Assembly: GCF_023824315.1 (NCBI RefSeq)
Contig: NZ_CP098732.1
Coordinates: 2,480,001 to 2,544,000 of the forward strand
Direction of reading: 5' to 3'
Length of the DNA: 64,000 nt
Source of the DNA: Acinetobacter tibetensis
GTDB taxonomy: Bacteria > Pseudomonadota > Gammaproteobacteria > Pseudomonadales > Moraxellaceae
A program made the translations under genes and the position numbers. Below, piece by piece: positions 51,542 to 58,853 of the stretch; position 1 is the first letter of the stretch, and each line of letters opens with the position of its first letter. The notes beneath the pieces were generated by a model. The model ran no database searches, was not told the DNA's origin, and saw nothing but the letters and a program-made list of their open reading frames with translations.

Positions 51542-51751
51542 ATGCAACCTATCCGAGTTACTTACAATCAGGCTTGTGAGTTATTGAGCATAAAGCGCAA
51601 TGCTTTACGTGAACTCACCCTAAATGACCCTGAGTTTCCAAAACCGTATAAAGCTGGCCCTACTCGTCAAGCTCCTGTGTATTTTGACTACGCTCAGCTT
51701 GTTGAATGGCATAACAAGCAAATGCAAAGCCTTACTATATTGGAGGCTTAA
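51542..51751 (+). CDS. AlpA/excisionase-like DNA-binding protein
   Basis: 69 aa winged-helix protein of the MerR/AlpA superfamily: YNQACELLSIKRNALRELTLNDPEFPKPYK then a beta wing and VYFDYAQLVEWHNKQ. AlpA proteins activate integrase or act as excisionase in P4-like elements. The next gene starts 3 bases downstream, so they are one operon. Confidence 0.75.
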   Translation: MQPIRVTYNQACELLSIKRNALRELTLNDPEFPKPYKAGPTRQAPVYFDYAQLVEWHNKQMQSLTILEA

Positions 51752-51754
51752 TTC

Positions 51755-52438
51755 ATGAATCAAATCCTTTCACCTACTCCAACCATGTCCAGTCGTGAAA
51801 TAGCAGAATTGACTGGCAAAGAGCATAAAAATGTTATTAGAACTATTAAGGACTTATTAGCAGCGGAAATTTTAGACGCTCAAATTGAGCCACTAAAATT
51901 TGAATACCGTGGCCAGTGGTTTGATTACTACGAACTAAAAAAGCGTGACAGCCTTATCCTTGTTGCACGTCTTTCGCCTGAATTTACAGCTCGCTTGGTA
52001 GATCGTTGGCAAGAACTGGAATACCAATCCAAACAGCACAATGTAGACATTAACAATCCACACGCTCTACGCAAGGCATTACTTGAATATACAGAACAGG
52101 TTATCGAGTTAGAGCATAAAAATACTGGGTTGGAAAAATCCATAAAGGTAATAACTCAAACCAATCACGGCGTTAAATTCCAACAGGCTTGCAAGATTCT
52201 CAATATTAAGCGTTCTGTGTTAGCTGATTGGCTCAGTAAACATGGTTGGGATAGACGACTTAACAATGCACGTGCATCTACCCACTATAGCCAAGAACGT
52301 GGGTACTGCGAAACTAAGTATGAAGAGCGTACAAAAATCAAAGCCAATGGTGAGCTGGGAAGCTATAGCCAAATTGAATTTTTTATTCTGCCTAAGGGGA
52401 TGGAAGTTTTAGCTAAACATTTCGGAATAAGGGGGTGA
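51755..52438 (+). CDS. Rha/KilAC-type phage antirepressor
   Basis: 227 aa. N-terminal Rha domain (MSSREIAELTGKEHKNVIRT ... SPEFTARLVDRWQELE), a short coiled-coil linker (about 110-130), and a KilAC/ANT-like C-terminal domain (FQQACKILNIKRSVLADWLS ... QIEFFILPKGMEVLAKHF). Proteins of this build interfere with phage repressors or modify lytic control. Directly upstream of the C4-RNA leader, which in phages P1/P7 controls an antirepressor gene. Confidence 0.8.
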   Translation: MNQILSPTPTMSSREIAELTGKEHKNVIRTIKDLLAAEILDAQIEPLKFEYRGQWFDYYELKKRDSLILVARLSPEFTARLVDRWQELEYQSKQHNVDINNPHALRKALLEYTEQVIELEHKNTGLEKSIKVITQTNHGVKFQQACKILNIKRSVLADWLSKHGWDRRLNNARASTHYSQERGYCETKYEERTKIKANGELGSYSQIEFFILPKGMEVLAKHFGIRG

Positions 52439-52441
52439 TGC

Positions 52442-52786
52442 ATGAAAGAGCTCTCTATCAACCTTCTAAAGCTACTCTTCATCTGGGCTATGGCTGTTTT
52501 TCTTGTTGCAAGCTGTGAACGTTCAGCTTATGCTAATCCCGTTCATCAAAAAGCAGATGAGCTAACCTTGGCCGGTTACAAGTTTTCACTAGGCGCACAG
52601 TCCGCTCATAGGACTTTTTTTGTGCGTGAAATCTCTATGCATTCGCATGTTATGGCGGGGCTGGAGAGGGACACCTTCGGGTGTGCAGGTGACCTAGTGA
52701 GCCTGTCGGCCAACCCTTTTCAGCTTCGCCACCCTCATTTGGCCGTGAATGGTGAAGCTTCTATTAAATCGCTAGGAGCGCATTAA
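52442..52786 (+). CDS. Small ORF overlapping C4 RNA (doubtful)
   Basis: 114 aa. The first 30 residues look like a lipoprotein or membrane signal (LLKLLFIWAMAVFLVASC). The second half is the translation of the structured C4 RNA (52651-52734) and is unlikely to be under protein selection. Either a short signal-like peptide is made, or the frame is only leader. It follows the antirepressor by 3 bases. Confidence 0.35.
   Translation: MKELSINLLKLLFIWAMAVFLVASCERSAYANPVHQKADELTLAGYKFSLGAQSAHRTFFVREISMHSHVMAGLERDTFGCAGDLVSLSANPFQLRHPHLAVNGEASIKSLGAH
52599..52621 (+). terminator. Terminator-like hairpin before C4 RNA
   Basis: AGTCC-GCTCAT-AGGACT followed by a run of seven T, inside an outer GCGCAC / GTGCGT pairing. 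It could end antirepressor transcripts or be a conditional attenuator for the replication genes. Confidence 0.55.
52651..52734 (+). ncRNA. C4-type antisense RNA
   Basis: The segment has the C4/CI RNA arrangement of phages P1, P7 and P4: GGCGGGGCTGG, then an ACACC-TTCG-GGTGT hairpin, then AGGT...GCCT hairpin, then GTCGGCCAACCC pairing back to GGGGCTGG, and a GCCACCC tail pairing with GGCGGG. In those phages the processed RNA blocks an immunity or replication operon in the same transcript. Here it lies just upstream of the DUF3987/ssb genes, as CI RNA does in P4. Confidence 0.78.
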
Positions 52787-52788
52787 TC

Positions 52789-53106
52789 ATGCCTAATTCA
52801 AATCAAAAATCGAAACCAATTAATAACGATTATTTCCCATCTCTAAGCTGTACCAGCGCATTTTTTACACCACATAAAGATGCAAACCATCTCAATGCTC
52901 AAGATGTTATTCATTGCCTTGTTGGAAGTGCTAAAGATATTTCAACCGTTACTTTCAACTGTTTTGAAAATGGTAAGGAATTAACCATTAATGGTGAAAT
53001 TGTTGCAAACCTGATTTTTGAAATCCAAACCAAATTAGAAATAATTGAGAAAATATTGCCTTTGGCTTTTGAATGGCAAGAAAGCAATAAAGGTGGTGCC
53101 AAATGA
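52789..53106 (+). CDS. Hypothetical island protein upstream of DUF3987
   Basis: 105 aa, no named domain. The N-terminus is polar (NSNQKSKPINNDYFP); the middle (NAQDVIHCLVGSAKDISTVT) and C-terminal helix (ANLIFEIQTKLEIIEKILPL) look like a small globular protein. Stop and next start overlap (53103-53106), so it is coupled to the replication gene and perhaps an accessory factor. Confidence 0.65.
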   Translation: MPNSNQKSKPINNDYFPSLSCTSAFFTPHKDANHLNAQDVIHCLVGSAKDISTVTFNCFENGKELTINGEIVANLIFEIQTKLEIIEKILPLAFEWQESNKGGAK

Positions 53107-55206
53107 ATAACACCACCTCCATCAAACCCGACACCATCTTAGCAAATTGCACATTACTTAATCCACTGGATGATACCTATATCAATCATCCAGTCATTCA
53201 GCGTTTTGGCAGTCCTTTACAGCCAATCTATGTGGACCAGTGCCATGTAGATATCAACGGCGTGAGCTATGATAATCCTTTAATTCTGCCGATCTATAAC
53301 GCTCAATTAGAGCTTGTTCAATGTGCCATATTACAAGATAAACAACCCTTACGAGTCATCCCCGATGGAGTGGCCAAAGGCTTTGCTATGTTGGGTGAGT
53401 TGCACCAGGATAAACCTGTCATCATCACCTATAATCTTAAGGCATTCTTTAAGATTGCTCAAACAGGCTACACCGTGGCATTGGTAGTATTACCAAGCCT
53501 ATGTGATGCTCATCAAATCGAGTTAAAGCCATTTGATTTTGAGCAAATGCAGTTCGTGATTAATCAGCTTTCAAAATCAGGTTTTGACAGGTTGTATATG
53601 CCAGTACGCCCTGAGCATATACAGCTCGAGGTATTCCAAAACCTTGAGAAAAATAGCCCCATTCGATTGCTCAATCAATTTCAGAAAGCTGGTGAAAGTG
53701 AGTTTTTAACTGAACTGTTACAGGATGATGAGGCTGAAGAAGTACAGGCTTTTCTTGATTATGCCATTGAGCAATTACCATCATTAAACCTATGGGGTGA
53801 GTTATTACCTCTGGTGCAAGCCGATACGGCGTTAAATAGTCCTTATCCCATTCATGCCCTGCCACCACTGGCAAGGGATGCCGTGCTAGCAATTGCTGAG
53901 CATGTACAGGCACCAATAGCAATGACAGCTCGATGCGTCATTGGAGCCATGTCACATATTGCTCAAGCTCACGTAAATGCACCACATCCTTTTAGCTCTC
54001 ATGGTGAGCCGTGTAGCCTTTATCTACTCACTGAGGGGCAAAGCGGAAGCCGTAAGAGTACCAGTCGAAATATGGCAGATAGAGCCATTATTCAGCATGA
54101 ACGGAAACAATACGAGCAATACCGCCGTGAGCTGGAGCAATGGAAAAGTGGCCAAGCCTCTTTAAATAAGAAGGATAAAGAAGCCTATTGTGCTGAAAAT
54201 CCCCCACCACATGACCCAAGCACGTTATATAGCGATATCACGCTTGAATCGATTGCAGGGCTTTATGTTGATGGCGTGTTGAATAATGCCTCAATTGCCA
54301 GTGATGAGGCTGGACAATTCTTCGGTGGCTATACCATGAAAGGCGATACACGTACTCAAGCGATTGGAGGCTATCAATGGTTTTGTGGAACGTACTCGCT
54401 CCAAATCAAATTTAAACGGTAGTGGTCGTGCTTATGACGTTCGCTTGACCTTCAATTTACAGGGGCAGCATGAAGTACTCTCCGAGGCCCTTAAAGATCC
54501 TGTGCTACGTGGTCAAGGCTTTTTACCTCGCTTTATTTTAACCATCCCTGAAAACTTGACTGGTACACGCCTACAAGATGCCATCTACCGATCTAAGAAC
54601 GCCAATCATGACCATAGGCTTATCGCCTACTGGACACGGTGCGAATATTTACTTGATGACTGTCCTAGACCACAAGGAGGGCAAGAACTTCATAATGGGC
54701 GTTATGTCATTCCCATGAATGATGAAGCAAAGGAAATAGATGCATCGTTCTACAACATGTTTGAGGAACTACAGGGCAAAGGTAAGCGTTATGAATACCT
54801 ACAGGCATTTGCTAGTCGTGCCAGTCAATTAGCACGGCGTTTAGCAACTGTATTCGCTTATTTTGAGGGTATACAGTGGATTGATGCCAAAACATTAACA
54901 GGGGCTTGTGAGGTCGTTAAGCATTCCCTGAATGAATGGGCGATGTATGCAGATATTGAGGTCAAAACGGAAAGTGATGCTGAACGGCTGATTAAATGGT
55001 TCACCAAATACTGTGCAAACAAGAAAATAGACAAACTGGCATATTCTAGTTTTATGAATAGTTGCCCTCGCCCAATGAGGGGTAGTAAGCAGAAATTAGA
55101 GCCTGTTTTAGAGGAGCTGATAGACAGTCACTATTTAAAGATAGAGGAAATATCAAAGGTTCGACACATCCTAATTAACCCTATTTTACTAGGAACGGTG
55201 GCTTAA
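53103..55206 (+). pseudogene. DUF3987 primase/helicase-like replication gene, frameshifted
   Basis: Two overlapping frames form one protein. Frame 1 (53103-54422) holds a degenerate primase-like N-terminus and a DUF3987 ATPase with Walker A EGQSGSRKST and Walker B-like NASIASDEAGQ. Frame 2 (readable from 54364) continues VERTRSKSNLNGSGRAYDVR and the helicase C-terminus to 55206. The switch is at GG-TTTT-GTGG near 54379-54388, where removing one T restores a continuous product of about 700 aa. Either a disabling single-base change, a sequencing error, or +1 slippage at TTTT. DUF3987 proteins start replication in P4-like elements. Confidence 0.75.
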
Positions 55207-55399
55207 TGGCTTAATCACCTTGAAAGCCTTGCTATAAAAGGCTTTCCATTAAGCATGATAGTGTTTTGTATGGTGGCATAGTGGCTTAATGAGTGAATAA
55301 ATTATCCTGATTAAGCCATTATGCCAATGGCTTTTTAGGGTATTGGCTAAGTGAAAAGCCTTGCTATATAAGAGTTACAGCGCAATTAAGCCATTAAGC
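55181..55399 (+). repeat. Iteron cluster 2 (TTAAGCCATTA type)
   Basis: 55181-55290 repeats the block at 50417 (GGCTTAATGGCTTAATCAC, CCATTAAGC, GGCATAGTGGCTTAAT). Further words follow: ATTAAGCCATTATGCC near 55312 and ATTAAGCCATTAAGCC near 55383, in the opposite orientation. It directly follows the DUF3987 stop. Candidate origin or partner of cluster 1. Confidence 0.65.
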
Positions 55400-55441
55400 C
55401 AAGACTTCTATAGAAAAATATAAATTTTGATAGGTAAATAA

Positions 55442-55764
55442 ATGCCAAACGTAAATAAAGTCATTTTAATGGGCGTATTAGGTCGTGACCCTGAAACAAA
55501 ACAATTTCCCAATGGTGGAAGCATTACCACATTCAGCCTTGCTACATCGGAGCATTGGAAAGACAAGACCACCAATGAGCGTAAAGAGGCTACAGAGTGG
55601 CACAGAATCAGCACCAACGGACGTTTAGCGGATGTTGCAAGTACCTCAAGAAAGGCAGTAAGGCTTATATTGAGGGTTCATTGCGTACACGGAAATGGAA
55701 AGACCAAAACGGCATAGATCGAGAGGCAACAGAGATTAGGGCGGATGTGTTGCAGTTGCTTTAA
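55442..55764 (+). pseudogene. ssb: Single-stranded DNA-binding protein gene, frameshifted
   Basis: The first 60 codons are a good SSB OB-fold start ([27 protein letters not shown]). After GATGTTGCA (about 55640) the frame is lost; another frame continues [20 protein letters not shown] and ends VLQLL at 55764. About one or four bases are missing compared with the family (VASEYL region). Even repaired, the product would lack the long acidic tail of full SSBs. Second broken gene in the replication module. Confidence 0.75.
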
Positions 55765-55767
55765 AAA

Positions 55768-55800
55768 TGAAGCTCCTCTTTTTTGAGGGGCTTATGTTTT
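55768..55800 (+). terminator. Intrinsic terminator after ssb
   Basis: AAGCTCCTC / GAGGGGCTT hairpin followed shortly by a T-run. Confidence 0.65.
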
Positions 55801-55809
55801 TTATTCAAA

Positions 55810-56031
55810 TCGACACATGACCATTAATATGCTTATACCATCGACATATACAAAAACTCATGTTCGATTTTTTAGTTTTTATCGACATATTTATCTAGTC
55901 ATGTTTGTTGCATCGACATAATTACAACCATATGTCGATTTTTACAAAAAATATCGACATGTAGGGCATGTTATGTTTATCTTATCGACATAAGCTAAAA
56001 GTTATGTCGATTTTTCTTATTGGAATCGACA
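55810..56031 (+). repeat. Three 72-bp tandem repeats upstream of fic
   Basis: TCGACA or its complement occurs nine times, plus one variant, at steps of 31, 20 and 21 bases repeated three times; copies at 55810, 55882, 55954 and 56026 are exactly 72 apart. Each unit contains an ATCGACATA ... TATGTCGAT hairpin followed by a T-run (weaker in unit 1). Between the anchors the sequence varies. It lies directly before the Fic start. It may be an array of operators on one DNA face or a repeated structured RNA. Confidence 0.85.
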
Positions 56032-56049
56032 CAAAATGAGATAACCGTA

Positions 56050-57159
56050 ATGAGTCAATGGCAAGCAGATCAACCATATAACACTTTACCCTTTCTTCCC
56101 CCATCACAAGATGTGGAAAATAAAGCTGTATTAAAATTATGTATTGAAGCTAGATCGGCACTGGCTGAATTAAAACAAGCTGGGGAGTTGATACCGAATC
56201 AAACGATTCTAATAAATATTATTCCGCTATTAGAAGCTAAAGACAGCTCAGAAATTGAAAATATTGTCACAACCACAGACAAACTATTTCAGCATGCACA
56301 GGGTAATGATGAACATGCAGACCATGCAACTAAAGAGGCTTTAAGGTATAGAACCGCATTGTATAAAGGGGTTCAATCAATTAAAGAACGACCGCTATGT
56401 ACAGGCACAACTATTGAGATATGCCAAACAATTAAAGGTGTAGATTTAGGTATTAGAGCAACGACAGGTACAGCATTAAAGAATAGCTATACAGGAGAAA
56501 TTATTTATACCCCTCCAGCAGGTGAAGATGTAATTCGGACATTATTATCAGATTGGGAAAAATTTATTCATTACAATGAAGAACTAGACCCCTTAGTTAA
56601 AATGGCTATAGCTCATTATCAATTCGAGGCAATTCACCCTTTTATTGATGGGAATGGTCGTACAGGAAGAATTTTAAATATTCTCTACCTTATGGATTGC
56701 AACTTATTAAGCTTGCCTATTCTTTATCTAAGTCGATTCATTATTCAAAATAAATCACAATATTACGAGTTGCTACTCAATGTGACCAAAGAAAGCGATT
56801 GGCGTTCTTGGGTAATGTTTATGCTACAAGCAGTAAAGAACACCAGTGAATGGACTATATCTAAAATTACAGCTATCAAAAGTCTACATGAGCATACAAT
56901 TGAATATATAAGAACTCATGCAGATAAAATTTATACTCGTGAGCTAGTTGATACTATTTTTGAGCAACCATACAGTCGTATATCCAACCTAGTTGACAAA
57001 AATATAGCTAAGCGCCAAGCAGCATCAACATACTTAAAAAAACTTGTGGAAATTGGTGTGCTACATGAGTTACAGCTTGGTAAAGAAAAGCTATTTATCC
57101 ATCCTAAACTATTAAATCTCTTACAAGATGATAGTAACCAATTCACGCCGTACAAATAA
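56050..57159 (+). CDS. fic: Fic-domain AMP transferase
   Basis: 369 aa. The catalytic motif HPFIDGNGRTGR (about residues 196-207) is complete, so AMPylation activity is expected. An N-terminal inhibitory helix with the S-x-x-x-E-N signature (S66 to N71) marks a class II, self-inhibited Fic, similar to the SoFic group, and a C-terminal winged-helix part (about 285-365) follows. A TTG at 56020 is in frame but lies in the repeat array; ATG 56050 is preferred. Targets are unknown. Likely a cargo gene of the island with possible toxin or defence function. Confidence 0.88.
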   Translation: MSQWQADQPYNTLPFLPPSQDVENKAVLKLCIEARSALAELKQAGELIPNQTILINIIPLLEAKDSSEIENIVTTTDKLFQHAQGNDEHADHATKEALRYRTALYKGVQSIKERPLCTGTTIEICQTIKGVDLGIRATTGTALKNSYTGEIIYTPPAGEDVIRTLLSDWEKFIHYNEELDPLVKMAIAHYQFEAIHPFIDGNGRTGRILNILYLMDCNLLSLPILYLSRFIIQNKSQYYELLLNVTKESDWRSWVMFMLQAVKNTSEWTISKITAIKSLHEHTIEYIRTHADKIYTRELVDTIFEQPYSRISNLVDKNIAKRQAASTYLKKLVEIGVLHELQLGKEKLFIHPKLLNLLQDDSNQFTPYK

Positions 57160-57167
57160 ATTGTAAT

Positions 57168-57194
57168 AGCTCCTTAGCTTGAGGGGCTTTTTTA
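57168..57194 (+). terminator. Intrinsic terminator after fic
   Basis: AGCTCC / GGGGCT stem then TTTTTT, 9 bases past the stop. Confidence 0.7.
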
Positions 57195-57221
57195 TTGGCT
57201 AATTAAACATAGAAGATTTAC

Positions 57222-57747
57222 TTCCAAGTTCGCCAAGATTTTTGACATTTAATTGCGCTATATCGTCATAACGCAATAAAAAACAACCCAATTGCTTTGA
57301 CATTTTGACCGACAAAAACGCCGTGAATTCAGCTATACAAGACACTTAAATTTAGGTTGACGGCATACGATAGAAATTAGGTATTAAATCCTATTCAAAC
57401 CTATGTACAGCAAGGCTTTAGCCCTTTTTAGTAAATCCCCATTCTGTCAACCTACGTCAACCTAAATACCCTCATTTCGTATAGCTACGTATAGCAAAAC
57501 TTGGTCACATTCTAAATGCTCTCAAGTTATGTGTCATTTCCACCATTCCATCAACGTAGAATGAAAAACGCCATGTATTTTGTTGTACAAGACACAAGCA
57601 ATTCACCTTGACAGACCTAGATTTAAAACAGCTTGCCCATTCAACCAAAAGCCTTACCAATAATGCATTACAGCCAATTTTCGTAAGGTTTTTAAAGTGG
57701 CGTTTCGTCAAGGTACGTCAAGGTAAATCCGTACAGCTACGTACAGT
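57222..57747 (+). repeat. Paired-heptamer array, left part
   Basis: Non-coding. Four clear motifs of the form word-TAC-same word: GTCAACC (57446), GTATAGC (57479), GTCAAGG (57707), GTACAGC/T (57731); a degenerate CCAAG pair is at 57222. Complements lie upstream: GCTATAC 57332, GGTTGAC 57355, GTTGTAC 57582, CCTTGAC 57606. Two units about 250 bases apart share the order a', b', b-b, a-a, each with ACGCC near its start. The words differ between units but pairing is kept, with one G-T pair. This suggests folded RNA or single-strand DNA. No known family recognised. Confidence 0.75.
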
Positions 57748-57876
57748 AAAATTCAGGATTTAAAATCCGAAATTACCCCTATGGAGCAGAGTTAATTCGT
57801 ATTGAGGAATATCTGCATATTCTTCTAATGGAAACCAAATTTCACAAACAAATGAACAGAGTGTTGTATCTAACTT

Positions 57877-57899
57877 GGACACTTTAAATGGGAATAACA
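57877..57899 (-). mobile_element. Solo IS end, IS1202/ISNCY type
   Basis: Read on the minus strand it begins TGTTATTC and continues CCATTTAAAGTGTCC, matching the ends of the complete IS at 58854. It stops exactly 5 bases before the XerC half of the pdif site at 57905. No transposase remnant is seen to its left. Confidence 0.6.
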
Positions 57900-57904
57900 A
57901 CTCA

Positions 57905-57932
57905 ATTTCGTACAACCACCATTATGTTAAAT
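57905..57932 (+). other. pdif-like XerC/XerD site 1
   Basis: XerC half ATTTCGTACAA, spacer CCACCA, XerD half TTATGTTAAAT. This fits the 11-6-11 pdif pattern of Acinetobacter plasmids. It is in inverse orientation to site 2 at 58821, with the HINT gene between them. Confidence 0.8.
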
Positions 57933-57972
57933 GGGGGGGTAAGTTTAGGAATTTTTCCAGTCTAGAGCCTTA

Positions 57973-58803
57973 TTATTTTGATGTTGATAATAATTCAACA
58001 GTTTCCTCACCGCCGCAGTTATGTACCCATAAACCTTCTTCGCCTACAAAATAAGTATGATTTTCTGCTACTTCCAGATTATATACATCACATAACAAAC
58101 TAGTTGAGTCTGCAGCACCTGCGAGCTCCTTTACCAATTTTAAGTCAAGTTCATTTAAGAGTGCTGGCTTATATTTATTTCTATAAATTTGGTTATAACC
58201 ATATATATAATCTTTATTTATTTCAAAAAAAGTATCTATTCTAACTGCATCTTCAAAATCCTGTAATGGTGGTGAGGTATGACCATATATTTTTCCAACA
58301 CTATCAGTAGTTTTATACAATTTATTTGCATATAAAAAATGGAACTGTTTATCAACTGCCAAGGTAAATACTTTATCGCCTGTGTTTAATCCTTTTGCAG
58401 GACACCATCTTTCTTCAGACATCGACCAAATTGGGTGTTCTGCAGTTGCTAAAACATAGCTAATTTCTGGTTCATCTTCTTCATACTGGTCTCTTGCCCA
58501 ATAAGTACAACGGTATACCTCTTTTTCAGGCGTATGAATAGTTCGTAATACAGGTTTATATGTTTTTTCTCCAACACCTGCTTCAGGCATAGATAAAACC
58601 ATATCACCCACTTTAATATCCTGTATTGGCACCAATCCTTTGTCAGTATGTACAAAAGTACCCGCAGCAAAACAGAAGTTCGGACGTTGAGTCAGGTCAG
58701 TGGTATAAGCATAATCCGCCATAGAACTATCTACACGGCTTTGTAGCTGGCTAGAGGTAATGATCTTGTTCGCATCATCGGCCTTTTTCGATGTATATTT
58801 CAT
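57973..58803 (-). CDS. HINT-domain fragment of a polymorphic toxin
   Basis: 276 aa. A complete pretoxin HINT autoprotease: C44 (PNFCFAAGTFVHTDKG), block-B T120-x-x-H123 (ATAEHPIWS), and terminal H261-N262-C263 (LWVHNC). In CDI/Rhs toxins HINT separates the delivery part from the C-terminal toxin. Here only 13 residues follow the cleavage site and the delivery part is absent, so it is an orphan module. It lies between two inverted pdif sites. Confidence 0.78.
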   Translation of the reverse strand: MKYTSKKADDANKIITSSQLQSRVDSSMADYAYTTDLTQRPNFCFAAGTFVHTDKGLVPIQDIKVGDMVLSMPEAGVGEKTYKPVLRTIHTPEKEVYRCTYWARDQYEEDEPEISYVLATAEHPIWSMSEERWCPAKGLNTGDKVFTLAVDKQFHFLYANKLYKTTDSVGKIYGHTSPPLQDFEDAVRIDTFFEINKDYIYGYNQIYRNKYKPALLNELDLKLVKELAGAADSTSLLCDVYNLEVAENHTYFVGEEGLWVHNCGGEETVELLSTSK

Positions 58804-58820
58804 TCATTCAATATTTCTAA

Positions 58821-58848
58821 AATTAACATAATACACGGTATACGAAAT
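58821..58848 (-). other. pdif-like XerC/XerD site 2
   Basis: Read on the minus strand: XerC half ATTTCGTATAC, spacer CGTGTA, XerD half TTATGTTAATT. It differs at about two positions from the pdif sequence I remember beside blaOXA-24 modules. It overlaps the region just upstream of the HINT start. Confidence 0.82.
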
Positions 58849-58853
58849 GCGTT

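Noticed and set aside
55408..55617. Minus-strand open frame over ssb
   Set aside because: Fully overlaps recognisable SSB codons on the plus strand.
57505..57711. 68-codon minus-strand open frame
   Set aside because: Lies inside the repeat array with no ribosome site or protein likeness.
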